NCBI GenBank assembly: GCA_965229505.1
Contig: OZ245881.1
Span: 1,116,001-1,180,000, forward strand
DNA from: UBA6059 sp040219045
GTDB taxonomy: Bacteria > Bacteroidota > Bacteroidia > Cytophagales > Cyclobacteriaceae
DNA length: 64,000 nt
Direction: 5' to 3'
Part shown: positions 42,467 through 55,400 of the stretch, piece by piece
Layout of the letters: each line of letters starts with the position of its first letter
Position numbering within the stretch: the first letter of the stretch is position 1
Notes under the pieces: model-generated
Databases searched by the model: none
Told to the model about the DNA's origin: nothing
What the model saw: the letters and a program-made list of their open reading frames with translations, nothing else
Program-made: the position numbers and the translations under genes

Positions 42467-44692
42467 ATGAAAATACCAGCTCCCACATCCTCCAAGGCTA
42501 ATTTCGGTACACTACCGGTATTCATGACCACCATCTCCACGATCCTGGGAGCAGTGCTCTTTTTGAGGTTTGGCTATGCAGTGGGTCATGTCGGACTGCT
42601 GGGGACCCTGGGTATTATCGCCATCGGACACCTGGTCACGCTTCCCACAGCATTGGCGGTAGCAGAGATCGCGACCAACCAAAAGGTGGAAGGTGGGGGT
42701 GTCTACTATATCATCTCGCGATCTTTTGGAATCAATATCGGTGCGGCTATAGGGGTGACACTTTACCTATCACAGGCCATTAGCGTGTCGTTCTATATCA
42801 TCGCCTGTGCGGAGGCTTTTACGCCTGTCTTTGACTTTCTGAATGCTCAGTTTGACCTCCAGATTTATGACAAGAGGTTTGTCAGTATTCCGTTGACATT
42901 ATTCATATGTATACTGATGCTGACTAAGGGCGCAGATATTGGCGTCAAGGCCCTTTACGGCGTGGTGGCTATACTTTTCGTGTCGCTTATTATGTTCTTT
43001 GCCGGCAGTACAGAGTATGAGGCAAGTCACACAACTGACTTTCTAACCAAGATTCCAGAGGGCGATAATTTCTTCTACGTTTTTGCAATCATCTTTCCGG
43101 CATTCACGGGTATGGCAGCAGGGGTCGGGCTGTCAGGTGACTTGAAAGATCCGAAGAAGTCGATTCCTACCGGCACCATTGTGGCCACCTTAGCAGGAAT
43201 GCTGATCTACATATTGGCGGCATTCAAGCTCAATGTGGCAGCCAGTCCATCAGACCTGGCCGAAAATCAGCTGATCATGGCCAATATCGCTTCATGGGGA
43301 CCTATCATTTTGATTGGCCTCATCAGTGCCACACTCTCCTCCGCCCTGGGCTCCATCATGGTCGCACCCCGCACGCTGCAAGCGCTCGCCAGCGATAGGG
43401 TTTTTGGCATCCCAAGCATCAACACCTGGCTGAGCAAAGAGTCGGGAAAAAATAGAGAGCCTATCAATGGAGTGCTAGTGACAGCCGTACTTGCTCTGGT
43501 CTTTGTCGCCATTGGTAATGTCGATTTTGTAGCCGAAGTAATCTCCATGTTTTTCATGGTAACCTATGGAGCCATCTGCCTAATCTCATTTCTACATCAT
43601 TTTGCCGCAGATCCGTCCTATCGACCGGCCTTTAAGTCCAAGTGGTATTTTTCGCTGGTCGGCGCGATCATGTGTTTTTACCTCATGTTTTCAATGAATG
43701 GTCCTTACGCCTTCGGCTCATTGAGCATCATGGTAGTGATCTATCTCATCATCACACGAGTCAATGAGGACAGGCAGGGGATGGCTAAGATCTTCCAGGG
43801 GGTGATTTTCCAGCTAGCGCGAACCATGCAGGTCTTTTTACAGAAAGCTGACAAAGACGATCAGGATTGGCGGCCTTCGGTCATCTGTATTTCTAAAAAT
43901 GCCTTCAAGCGGACCGGGGACTTTGATTTGCTCAGGTGGATGAGCCACCGCTATGGGTTCGGCACCTACATCTATCTCATCGATGGATATCTGTCACGCG
44001 AGACCAATATGCAGGCCAAGCATGATCTCCACGAACTCATCAAAATGGCCGGTGGCGTCAAGAGCAATGTCTATCTCGACACGATGGTCTCACCCTCCTA
44101 TACTACCGCAATTGCCCAATCACTCCAACTGCCCAGTATTTCTGGTAAGGATGGAAACATGTTTTTATTCGAGTTTTCAAAAATGGGTGAGGATCGAACA
44201 AGACACATTATCGATAATATCCCATTGGTTCGATCAGCTGATTTCGATATCTGCGTCCTCGGTACCTCGGAAAAGGGATTTGGTTACCACCGTGAAATCC
44301 ATATCTGGATCACTCAAAATGATTATGAAAATGCGAACCTGATGATTCTCATGGGCTTCATTATCATGGGGCATCCCGACTGGCAAAGGGCCGAAATCAA
44401 GATCTTTGCTATCTATCCCGAGGAAAGTATGGAAGAGCAGCGGCAAAAGCTCCTTCAGCTTGCCAAAGAAGGTCGTCTACCTATTTCGGCCAATAACATC
44501 GAGACGATACCCAAGACCGGAGAGCGTAGTAAAAAACAGATCATCAATGACGTTTCTTCCTCGGCAGACATGACGATTATCGGCTTCCAGAGTGAAGTTG
44601 TGAAACAACTCGGAGAGAAAATCTTCCATGGCTATGATGAAGTCGGCAACATTGTTTTTGTCAATGCCAGAGACGAGAAAGAAATTAAGTGA
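42467..44692 (+). CDS. SLC12-like (cation-chloride cotransporter / APC superfamily) transporter
   Basis: 741 residues. Residues about 15-435 have 12 membrane segments with an APC-fold start (FMTTISTILGAVLFLRFGYAVGHVG), EGGGVYYIISRSFG and KSIPTGTIVATLAG. The C-terminal half (about 455-741) is a soluble domain with SKNAFKRTGDFDLLRWMSHRYG and a central LVRSADFDICVLG, resembling the cytoplasmic domain of animal Na-K-Cl and K-Cl cotransporters. Whether it moves K+/Cl- or amino acids cannot be told. Preceded by an upstream region shared with the MFS gene. Confidence 0.82.
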   Translation: MKIPAPTSSKANFGTLPVFMTTISTILGAVLFLRFGYAVGHVGLLGTLGIIAIGHLVTLPTALAVAEIATNQKVEGGGVYYIISRSFGINIGAAIGVTLYLSQAISVSFYIIACAEAFTPVFDFLNAQFDLQIYDKRFVSIPLTLFICILMLTKGADIGVKALYGVVAILFVSLIMFFAGSTEYEASHTTDFLTKIPEGDNFFYVFAIIFPAFTGMAAGVGLSGDLKDPKKSIPTGTIVATLAGMLIYILAAFKLNVAASPSDLAENQLIMANIASWGPIILIGLISATLSSALGSIMVAPRTLQALASDRVFGIPSINTWLSKESGKNREPINGVLVTAVLALVFVAIGNVDFVAEVISMFFMVTYGAICLISFLHHFAADPSYRPAFKSKWYFSLVGAIMCFYLMFSMNGPYAFGSLSIMVVIYLIITRVNEDRQGMAKIFQGVIFQLARTMQVFLQKADKDDQDWRPSVICISKNAFKRTGDFDLLRWMSHRYGFGTYIYLIDGYLSRETNMQAKHDLHELIKMAGGVKSNVYLDTMVSPSYTTAIAQSLQLPSISGKDGNMFLFEFSKMGEDRTRHIIDNIPLVRSADFDICVLGTSEKGFGYHREIHIWITQNDYENANLMILMGFIIMGHPDWQRAEIKIFAIYPEESMEEQRQKLLQLAKEGRLPISANNIETIPKTGERSKKQIINDVSSSADMTIIGFQSEVVKQLGEKIFHGYDEVGNIVFVNARDEKEIK

Positions 44693-45416
44693 TCGACACT
44701 TGTTCGTTAAGATATCCCTGGTTCATATAATTGTGTAATATGCTGAGATACAATTGATTTGTGCCTCCATAGCTGAATTGAACTATTGAAGTAGGCAGTT
44801 AGTAAATGTCCCAAATTTCGATTCTGACAGCATTACCAACCGTTGCTGTCACTCCCGAAGGGAGTCTATGATGCAGGTTGCAGAAGATTGGCTCATAGAT
44901 TCCCTTCGGGAATGACTTCTAAGAGCAGATTTGCCACGAAGCTATTATTGATTAAGTGCCTACTTCAATTGAACTGTTTCGAGAACCTCAACATGACAAC
45001 CTGTCTAAAACCAGCTGTCATAGTAGCCAGTCGAAATATCAATCAATTGTATCTCAGCATATTTTGAGCGCATTGGGACTCAACTCAGGTTAAGATATCT
45101 TAACAATCGCTGCACTTGCTTTCCATTCTAATTCAAGCTGACTAACTTATTAATTGACATTGGCTCAAAGGGCCATAAGCTAGCTTTCAAAACTCTCTGA
45201 ACAGAGTTGGTAGTTGCGCACCGTTTTGTGAGAATCATTCAGATGATACACCATACGGCATAAGACGAATGAAAATACGGACTAATCTGATAATCATAGA
45301 TGTTGATTATTGAATTAATGTATGAAAAAATTGTAATTTTAGTAGGTATTTTGAAGGAATAAGTCGTTCTTCAAAGAACGCTCTGTATTCAGCTTGTAAA
45401 AAATAAACGACCCGTC
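44693..45416. other. Gene-free region, 724 bp: nested repeats and porP/sprF upstream region
   Basis: No plausible protein gene is seen. 44737-45063 is a nested inverted-repeat element (separate entry). 45089-45104 is a 16-bp perfect palindrome GTTAAGATATCTTAAC; a partial copy of its first 11 bases appears at about 44706-44716, just outside the other end of the nested element. A short hairpin CGTTCTT-CA-AAGAACG (45365-45380) stands 36 bp before the porP/sprF-like ATG. The remaining stretch (about 45105-45360) shows nothing else that I can identify. Confidence 0.6.
44737..45063. repeat. Nested inverted-repeat element, 327 bp
   Basis: Three sets of arms lie inside each other. Outer arms are 23 bp, perfect (44737-44759 and 45041-45063, key core CTGAGATACAATTG). 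Middle arms are 17 bp (44785-44801 and 44953-44969, core TTGAAGTAGGCA). Inner arms are 17 bp with one mismatch (44853-44869 and 44895-44911, core TCCCGAAGGGA). The inner core and a degenerate TTTCGAGAACCTCAACATG block (44977-44998) resemble widespread Bacteroidota intergenic repeats. It may be a stack of small inserted elements. Confidence 0.65.
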
Positions 45417-46448
45417 ATGTTCACAACCTCTAAGGTAAGGAGCCTCTTATGCGCTCTGATCTTTACTGGTAGTTCGCTTTTGTCCCATGCCCAGGATATC
45501 AGGTTCTCTCAGTTTTACCAGGCTCCACTTTATCTCAACCCAGCCTTTACAGGTGCCTCTGATGTTGGGCGCGCAGGTCTCAACTATAGGATTCAGGGTA
45601 CTAGCTCTCAGTCCAACTACACTACACTTTCTGCTTTTGTGGACTACAATTTTGTGGATTATCAAATCAACACTGGCCTGCTCATTCTTGACGACAAGGA
45701 TGAGTTCTCTGGATATAACTCGACTACCCTGGCGATTCCAATCAGCTATGATTTCCAGGTCAGCGATTGGCTGGCCATCAAACCGGCGCTGCAGTTTTCA
45801 TATACGACCAATCGGATCAACTTCGGAGACATCCTCTTTGCCGATCAGCTCGACGGTCAGGGCAATTTGGTGGGTCAAACGGCCGAGAACTTTGATGGCA
45901 ACAAAGTCAATTTCCTTGATGTCGCATTCGGTACGCTTGTGTTTGGTGAAAACTATTGGGTGGGTGTAGCAGCGCATAACCTACTCGAAAACAATATTTC
46001 ATTCCTGGCTGAAGGGCAGGAGATTCTTCAGCGCAGAGTTTCGGTTCATGGAGGATACCGCTTTGATATTTCCGGTAGGGGGTATGGCAGACAAAGAAGA
46101 TCGCGCAACGCACCAGAGCGGAGCATTATGCCTAGTGTGAGCCTCGTCACGCAGGGAGACTTTACCCAGATCGACGTTGGCCTTTATGCCATGATCGACC
46201 CAGTGATGCTGGGTATTTTCTACCGCAATGTACCTACCGGCGAAAATGACAACAACGCGATTTCAGTGATGGCAGGTGTACGCAAGTTTGGCTTCACTTT
46301 CGGCTACAGCTTCGATTATTACCTCAACCATACCACTGTAAGTCCTGGTGGAGCACATGAGTTTTCTCTCACCTATGTGTTTGACCTTTCCGACCCGAAT
46401 AAACCGCCTAAGTCTAGTCGTTTACTCAAATGTCCATTACCAATTTGA
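45417..46448 (+). CDS. PorP/SprF-family type IX secretion system membrane protein
   Basis: 343 residues. A signal peptide (FTTSKVRSLLCALIFTGSSL... SHAQ) is followed by DIRFSQFYQAPLYLNPAFTGA, the PorP/SprF hallmark, then an outer-membrane barrel-like body with alternating strands (ISYDFQVSDWLAIKPALQFS, FGTLVFGENYWVGVAAHNLL, FGFTFGYSFDYYLN). SprF-like proteins are partners that let T9SS secrete or anchor specific type B cargo. The giant SprB-like gene starts 6 bp after its stop, so the two are clearly coupled and this protein probably serves that cargo. Confidence 0.9.
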   Translation: MFTTSKVRSLLCALIFTGSSLLSHAQDIRFSQFYQAPLYLNPAFTGASDVGRAGLNYRIQGTSSQSNYTTLSAFVDYNFVDYQINTGLLILDDKDEFSGYNSTTLAIPISYDFQVSDWLAIKPALQFSYTTNRINFGDILFADQLDGQGNLVGQTAENFDGNKVNFLDVAFGTLVFGENYWVGVAAHNLLENNISFLAEGQEILQRRVSVHGGYRFDISGRGYGRQRRSRNAPERSIMPSVSLVTQGDFTQIDVGLYAMIDPVMLGIFYRNVPTGENDNNAISVMAGVRKFGFTFGYSFDYYLNHTTVSPGGAHEFSLTYVFDLSDPNKPPKSSRLLKCPLPI

Positions 46449-46454
46449 TAACCG

Positions 46455-49400
46455 ATGGAGCAAGCAAAGATGAATCAAAAGACCATATATATCCGAAGCA
46501 TAATAATTGCCTTCCTTATGCTATCGGTGTTCTCTGCATCAGCACAGTATTCTTTGACATTTCAGGTGACCAATGCCTGCAATGGTGCTAATTCAGGAGC
46601 TATAACCGTAATCGTAACAGATCCGATTGTGCCTGCTGACACCTATACCTTTGATTGGACAGGACCCAATGGTTATGTCAATAGCACGATGTTAACCAGT
46701 ATTGGTGCTTTGGAGGGTGGCTCTTACAATGTAGTAGTAACCCGAACCTCCGATGGAGCAATTCAAGGGGGTACCGTGAATGTACTCGAATCAACCAATC
46801 CGTTGGGTATGAGCGTGGATGCTACCGCGGAAGCCACCTGCAACGACGGTGATGGCAGTATTCAGGTTTCCGGGGTGGATGGAACGGCCCCTTACCGATT
46901 TGCAATTATTAATTATCCGGGAGCACCGACTACTGCACTTGATTATACCGGGTTCGCATTAAACGGTGGACTTTTTGCCAATTTAAATATTGGTACCTAC
47001 AGCATAGCGGTCAGAGATGCGCTAGGCTGTGTATTCATTACCGATGCGATAGATGTCTTGCAAGAGGCCTCTACTCTGGCTATTGCTTTGGACGATACAG
47101 ACAATGCAACTTGTAATGGAGCAAACGATGGCCAAATCATTGTTAGCGGATCCGGGGGTACAGGAAATTATAGCTTTTCTCTCATCCAGGGTGCAGGATC
47201 TACTCAAGCCGATTTTGATGCTGTGGGTTATCAGGCCAATGGTGGGACATTCCCCAATCTTGGTGCCGGGGCTTACGATCTTGCTGTAAGAGACGATGTG
47301 GGTTGTGTAGTGATTAGGCCAAATGTTGTCATCACGGAACCTAATCCTATTGTCTTAACCCAGGAGGTGCGGTTCACGACTTGTGATAGCCTGCAAACGC
47401 CGGATCTGGATGATGGGAATGGCAGAATTGGAATATTGACGACTAATGGGGGAACTCCTCCCTATACTTATGACTGGGTAGGACCTAATGGTTATACCAA
47501 TACCGGCCTTGCCATTAACAATCTGATCGCAGGAGACTATGCCGTGACGGTCACTGATGGTAACGGCTGTCAACAACTCTTTCCCTATGTAATATACAAT
47601 GGCTTTGAGCTACAAGCACTCCCAACCAACGTCACTTGTAAGGAGGAAGATGATGGATTGATCACCCTCAATATCATTTGGGATGATTTACGTGATAACG
47701 GAGACCCTAATAATCTACCACATGGTCAACCGGGGGTTAATCAATTCGTGCAGTGGGATAAGATCGAGTCGGGCGTTCCTGTTGCCCAAATTGATGTGGA
47801 TAATGACAATACCATTACCGGCCTGGGGCCTGGTACCTATGTAGCTACAGTTACCGATCACTTCAATTGTGTGAAAAGGGACACTGTCCAAATCACGGAA
47901 CCTTCGGACGCCATTGATATCACAAACGTTGATATCGTCAATGTGCTTTGCCGTGGAGAATCGACAGGCTCAATAAGTATGACCGCATTTGGAGGTGGAT
48001 CGGCAGCCTATGAATATTCTATCGATGGGGGTGCTAATTTCCAGCAAGAATCTATTTTTGAAAACCTGCCAGCTGGGACGTATAATCTTGTGGTGAGAGA
48101 TATTGTGAATGGTTGTACGGACACCCAACCAGAGAATATATCAGAACCAGCAACTACCTATTCCATTGATGCTATCAACACCACGGATATTGCCTGCTTC
48201 GACGATCCTGATATAGGCCAGGCCGAAATAGTCATTGGTAAGACCGATCCCTCACACCCTATTACGGACATTAACTGGTATAACATTGATGGGTCTGTGC
48301 TACTAAACAGTTCTCAACCTACGCTGGTAGAACAATTGAATACTCTAGCAGAAGGGGCATATGTTATAGAAGTCATAGATGGGTTTGGTTGTGTAAAAAC
48401 GGATACGTTTCAAATTAATCGCCCGGAAGAGTTTCGTTTTGTGTTTAATGACCAGGATATACCATGTCCGGAAGGTGGTGACGTGGAATTATCAATCGTA
48501 ATTGAGGGGGGTACAGCACCTTATACTTACAGCTGGACATTCGGTGCAGTAGAAGTGCTTAATGAATCAAAAATCAATACCACCAGCACCTTGAGCCTCA
48601 GCAATGACCCAGCCAATGCTGGTAACTATGTGGTGACCGTTACGGATGACCGTGGGTGCGAGATACAAAGACCATTTACGGTAGGTATACCGGATCCTAT
48701 ACTGATCGATGCTGATCCGGTGATCCAAAACGCCTGTATTGGTGGCTCAGATGGAAGCATCGACATCACCGTCACCGGAGGTACGCCGATAGGAGGAACA
48801 GATTACAAATACAGCTGGTTTAAGGATGGCGCTGCTACAGAGTTTAGCACCTCTCAGGATATCATGAACCTAGAAGCAGGTCAGTACCGTGTGGATGTCA
48901 CGGATGACAATGACTGTGCACCGGTTTCTTTAACCGTGGATATACTCGATCCCGCTACCACTTATGAAATCGACACTGTCGCCATCAATAATGTCATCTG
49001 TAATGGTGACGGAAATGGTTCGGTTGAAATTGATATCACCTTTCTTGAGCCAGGAGCGATGGGTGAGATACATCCAACACGTGAAAATGAATTTACCTAT
49101 ACCTGGTCAAAAGATGGTGATCCGGGATTCACCGCAGGTAATACTCAAGTCATCAATAATCTCGGTCCGGGTGTTTATCGTGTAAGTGTCAATGATAATT
49201 ACCCCAATACTGTCGGTTGTGTGCAAGAAGCTAGCTTCGAAGTACGGGAGTTTAACACGATCGAGCTAAATGAAGCTGTTGTAGATAATATATGTCCTGC
49301 GGCGAACACCGCAAGCATAACCCTTTCGCCTACCGGCGGATTTGGTACCTACACTTATGCGTGGAGGAAAGATGGAGTGCCAACCGCAGACGTTGGCCCC

Positions 49401-52400
49401 ATACTATCTAATCTGGAGGGTGGCCTATACCAAGTAACTCTCGAAGATGATCTCGGGTGTATCGTGGTTGACAATTTCACCATCACTTCTTTTAGTACGT
49501 TTTCCGTCTTGACAGAGGAAGAACTAGATGTTACCTGTAATGGTGCCGATGATGGCTCGATTAGCATAGATGTGACCGGTGAAAATGGTACTTTGGAATT
49601 TCTATGGACGCTTAATGGTGTATTCTATAGCAGTGATGAGGATATCTCAAGCCTTGTTCCAGGCCTCTACGAACTGACGGTAACAGATGTGGTTGCAGGC
49701 AATGATTGTACGGTATACAGTGAAAGCTATACCATCACCGAACCTGCCATTTTTGACATTGTCGAGACCATTACCAACCCGGTATGTAATAGCGGAATGG
49801 ATGGCTCCATTTCGGTAGTGCTTGAGGACGCCATGAGCAATCCAGTTGATCCAAGTCCATTTACACTCACTTGGATTGATTTGAGTGATATGAGCGTCAT
49901 TGCGACAAATGTCAATCAAATTCTCAGCCAGCCAGTGGGTAACTACCGACTAGAGGTAGAATATGATGCCACTAATAATTGTATAGTCTCAGAAGATTTT
50001 GTCATTGTCGAATTCAGCGCGATTAATCCCAATTTCACTGTTAGCCAACTCGAGTGCAGAGATACTCCGGACGCATCCATCTCACTCAATCCTCTTGGCG
50101 GTGACGCGCCCTACGCCTATCAGTGGTTCCGGAATGGCTCGCCATTTGGAGGTAACACGGCATCCATCAACACCCTGGACTTTGGGACCTACACTGTAGT
50201 TATCACCGATGACAATGGATGTGGTTTACTGGTAGATGATCCTGCTTTGGTCATTCAACAGATTCCGGCATTTGTTATTTCTGAAAACGTTGATCAAATC
50301 ACTTGCAACGGCGCTGATGATGGTGAAATAACCGTAGATATCACGGGCGGTACTGGAGCATTGACATACAGTTGGTTACTGGATGGAAATGTCTTCAGCA
50401 GTGCAAGCCCGACGATTACTGATCTGGGACCCGGGTCATACGAGCTGACTGTCTTAGATGACAATGATTGCGAAGCTTACAATCAAACGCACGTCATCAT
50501 GGAACCTGCAGCCTATGAGATAGTAGAAACCATCGATGACATCACCTGTAATGGAGGCGCTGATGGGCGCATTGGTGTCACAATGCAGAGTGGCCCATTG
50601 AGCAGTGGTTTTGTCTATACATGGACTGACGGTGGTGGTAATGACCCTACAGGAGGTGTTAATACATCATTCATCGACGGTCTTACAGCAGGTATATATA
50701 ACCTGATGGTAACTACCCCTGAAGGTTGTACCGTTTCTGAATCCTACGATGTGATTGAGTATGACCCTATTTTTTTGAACCCCGTGGTTACACAGCTGAA
50801 TTGTCCAAATGTAAATGACGCCTCGATAGTGTTGGCCCCAGTTGGAGGTAATGCCGCAAGTGCCCTTCCTAGTGCATATACTTATGTTTGGGAGCGCAAC
50901 AATATTGTCATACCTGGTACGACCGAAAGACAAGACGGCATAGGGTCTGGCAACTATAGAGCCAGAGTGACTGATGACAGTGGTTGTGAAGTGGTATTTG
51001 AGCAGACAATAGATTTTATACCTGCTTACAATGTGATCGAGAATATTACTCAGATCACCTGTATTGGTGCTAATGACGGCACTTTGGAGGTACTCATTAG
51101 TGGTGGACTAGCCGGTCTGGATTTGACCTACCAATGGGAGCTGGACGGAAATATCGTTGGGGACACACCCTCTATTGATAATCTGGCCCCCGGGGATTAC
51201 ACACTAACTGTTTCTAATGCTGAAGGTTGTTTGATTCTTGATGGTATGACGACCAATACAAAGACCTATACCATTGATCAGCCCTTGACTTTGACCATTG
51301 ATGCCAATGTGACTGACGTGTCATGCGATGCTGCAGATGATGGCTTGATTGACATTACAGTTAGTGATATTCCAGCAGGATTCAATGTCAATGACTTTGT
51401 ATTTCAATGGACGCGCCTGTCCGATATGCAAGTGGTTGAGATTAACAGCCAAGACGCTGACAACCTGTTCTCCGACACCTATCAACTGCAGATCACTCAT
51501 CCATCTTTCTCGACAGGCATTAGCAGTGATTGCGTAATTGACACAATATTTACGGTAGTCAATATAGATGATGTGGTCATCAATCCCGGTCTCATTCAGC
51601 AGAATGAATGCCCTGACGAGGATATCGCCTTTATTAACATTGACCCTACAGGTGGTACGGTGGCAGTTGACTATACCATTGAGTGGTTCAGGAATGATAC
51701 TGACCCATTCGCCAGCAATACCAGATATATCGGCCCTGGTACGCCTGTGGCTGCAGGATTACCAGCGGGTAAGTATACTGCTGTAGTGAGTGATGACATA
51801 GGCTGCTCTACCGAAATCAGTTTTAATATTCTGGACATAGAGGATTATGTAGTGCTGGATAATCAAGAGGACGTCAGCTGCGCAGGAGCTGATGATGGAG
51901 TGTTAGAACTCAAAGTGACTGGTGGTTCCGGCAGTTTTGCTTATTCATGGATCCTGGACGGCTCCACTGTTCTTGCAGACTCAGATACCCTGACTGATTT
52001 GCGAGCAGGTGAATATGTGTTAAATATCACAGACGTTGGAAGTGGTGCAAACTGTCAGGTACTCAACAGGACTTACACCATTACTGAGCCGGACTCACTC
52101 TTTATCGTCGCACAAAATATCACAGATGTACGATGCGAGGGAGAGTCAAATGGCTCCATTACTATTGGTGTCGAGGATAACATGGGCAACCCAGTCGTAA
52201 GTACAGGATTCACTAAAACCTGGTATGAGGTCTTACCCGGAGGTGGTGAAACGCAGATACCCAATAGCAATTTTGAAACCTTATCGAATCGACCTGCCGG
52301 AGACTATCGAGTCGAGGTTGATGATAATTCTCTCGGAGTTGCCGGAGGCTGTATCTACACCGAGACATTCACCATCCAGGAGTTCCCTTCCATGGAGTTG

Positions 52401-55400
52401 ACGGTCAGCAACCAGCAACTCTCATGTGATGGCTTTTCAGATGGTGAAATACAATTAGGAATTTCACAAGGCAATGCACCCTACTCCATTTCATGGGTTG
52501 CTTTGGATCAGGGGGCACTTCCGGCCTTTGATGATATGACCAACATTACCGGACTCTCATCAGACACTTATATTGCCACGGTGACAGACGCCAATGGCTG
52601 TGAAGCCTCTACATCAGGGACCATCATCCGGTACACACCCATTGCGATTGCTACCGCAACCATAGTCCCCAAATCTTGCTTTACAACCTCACCATCTGAT
52701 GCAGGTATTGATATTGAGGTCTCCGGAGGAAATGGAGATTATATCTACCAGTGGAACGGTCCGGACGGTTTCTTTACAACCGATCAAGATTTGACGGATA
52801 TTGAGCCGGGAGATTATACGGTTACTATAGATGACACCAATAGTTGCGCTATGGCTAGTATTACAGAGACCTACACGATTGAGGTACCTGTACAACTGGA
52901 CATTACAGCAGATGTTAGCAATGAAACCTGTGCGGGAGAAGAGGATGGCAGCATCACTAATGTGCAGGTAGCTTTGATTCCTGCATCATCTACGCTCAAC
53001 CCTGCAAATTTCGATTACACATGGTTTTTGGATGGTGTTGAAATCAACACCAACGGTTCAAGAAATCTTGGTGACACCCTGGCTGCAGGCACGTATAGAC
53101 TTGAAGTCAATGACAACACACCAGGTAGTTGTCTTACAACTGTTGAGTTTGAAATTCTCAACTATGAAGAGCTGCTAATCAACCCACAAGTCACCCAGAT
53201 TACATGTCCTGGTGATGATGACGGAAGCATTCTAATTGATCCACTAGGAGGATCACCACCCTACAGCTTTCAATGGTATGATGATACCGCCGATCCCGGC
53301 AATGAGATCTCGGGCGAAACAGATGTCCTCATCGATAATCTTGCGCCTGGATTCTATGAAATCGAGATCATTGATGCTTCGAGTTGCCGTAAAACGCAAA
53401 GGTTCGAAATAATAGACATTCAGCCCGTCGATGTTCCTGTAGAAAGTGCTGTTGTCACGCAAATAACCTGTATTGGTCAGACCGACGGTTCGATTGCAAT
53501 CAATATGGAAGGTGGTACTGGTCCGTATAGGATAATATGGGAAAAAGATGGAGAATTCTTTGCAGAAGCATTGAATGTGATACCGGCAGATACAGCTGAG
53601 TCTACTATCACAGGCCTTGCCAACGGCGTATATACGGTCACGATCAACGATGATAATACCTGCACCCCCTTCACGGCCAGCTACACTATCGATGAGCGTA
53701 CGACAACTTTCACCGGAGGGGTCGCCAGACCACAAGCCATTTCCTGTTTCAACGCTTCTGATGGCATTCTTCGTGCGGTGATCATTCCGGATACGGGGCA
53801 TCCTACCGATTTTGAGGTGGAGTGGTATAAGGATGATGCTACAGTGCCTTTTTCAACCGAGATCGAGGTTGGCCAGTTGGGGCCGGGAACCTATAGATCC
53901 GAGGTGACCGACGCTTACGGGTGTATGAAAGACGCCAGCGTGACTTTGATCAATCCTGATCCAATCTTCGCGAGAGCAGAGGTCACCGAGCTGATCTGCA
54001 ACGGTGCGGAAACTGCGATTATCCAGCTGGATCCGGTCGGCGGCTATGGAGCATTCACTACCACATGGTCAGAGGCAACCCAGGGTATAATAGACAACCC
54101 CGGTTTCAGGTTGGCTGGGCTGGGTGCAGGGGAGTATACTATATCCCTGACCGATACTGTAGGGTGCGTCAAAGACACCACCATCCTTATTCTTGACCCG
54201 ATTGCCATCAACCTACTGCCAGTTGTTCAGAATGTTGACTGTCAGGGCAGCCCGTCGGGTAGTATTGACCTCAATGTGACGGAGGGTACCGTACCGTATA
54301 CCTTCCAATGGAGGAGAGACAGCACATTGATCAGTCTGGATGAGGACCTATCGGAAATCGTAGCGGGCAACTACACGGTCAGAGTAGAAGACAGCAACGG
54401 CTGTGTGGTCAATTCGGATACGATAGTGGTCGCCGAGCCGGAAGTCAGCTTTACCATACAAGCCGAAATAGACCGGGTCACCTGCAACAATGGGTCAGAC
54501 GGATCTATCAAACCCATCATTGTAGAAGAGGGCGGCACGTCTACCTATCGGTTCAATTGGTACAAAGACAGTGCACTATTTGCGCTGGACACTGAGACGA
54601 TCGTAGGTATCAGTCCCGGACTATATACCATAGAGGTCGAAGATGCCAATGGCTGCATCAAGACCCGCAATTTTTCGATTATCAATCCACCGGTGCTCAC
54701 AGCCAATAACGTGACGGAAGACCTGAGTTGCTATCGAAGTGGAGATGGAGCCATCTCTGTGCAGGCAGTCGGAGGTTACGGCAACTACACCTACGAGTGG
54801 AGCACAGGCGGTAACATATTGCCGGATACAACAGCGAGAATAAGTAACCTCCAGGTGGGTATCTATCAGTGTGTCATTACAGATGCAGAAGGATGTGACA
54901 TTACCCGCAGGTTTCAGGTCAGGCAGCCGCTTCCTATCATTATTGAGTACGTCAAAGAGGACAACACTTGCCCTGGCCCCTACGACGCATTTATTACCCC
55001 GACAGTCACTGGCGGTCGACCCCCTTACACCTTCCTTTGGGAGAGAAACGGAGAGCCTTTTACAGATTCACTTGCCATCGATAGTCTGCCGCCAGCCGAG
55101 TATGTGCTGACTGTCACCGACAGTAGTCTGTGTGATGTCAAGACTGACCCTATTATAATCGAGGCACCCGATCCGCTGAATTTCAATTTTCTTGAATTCG
55201 TAGATAACCTCTGTCCTACTACCGAGAATGGGATGATCTCTGTTCAGGGTACTGGAGGTACTTCTCCCTATGTCTTCTCATTCGATAGCTCAGCCTTTAA
55301 TGTCAGCAATGATTTCTTTGGGCTTGCTAAAGGTAAATATCCCCTATCGGTAATGGATGATGCGGGTTGTGTCAATGACACCATCATAGAGATCAATCAC

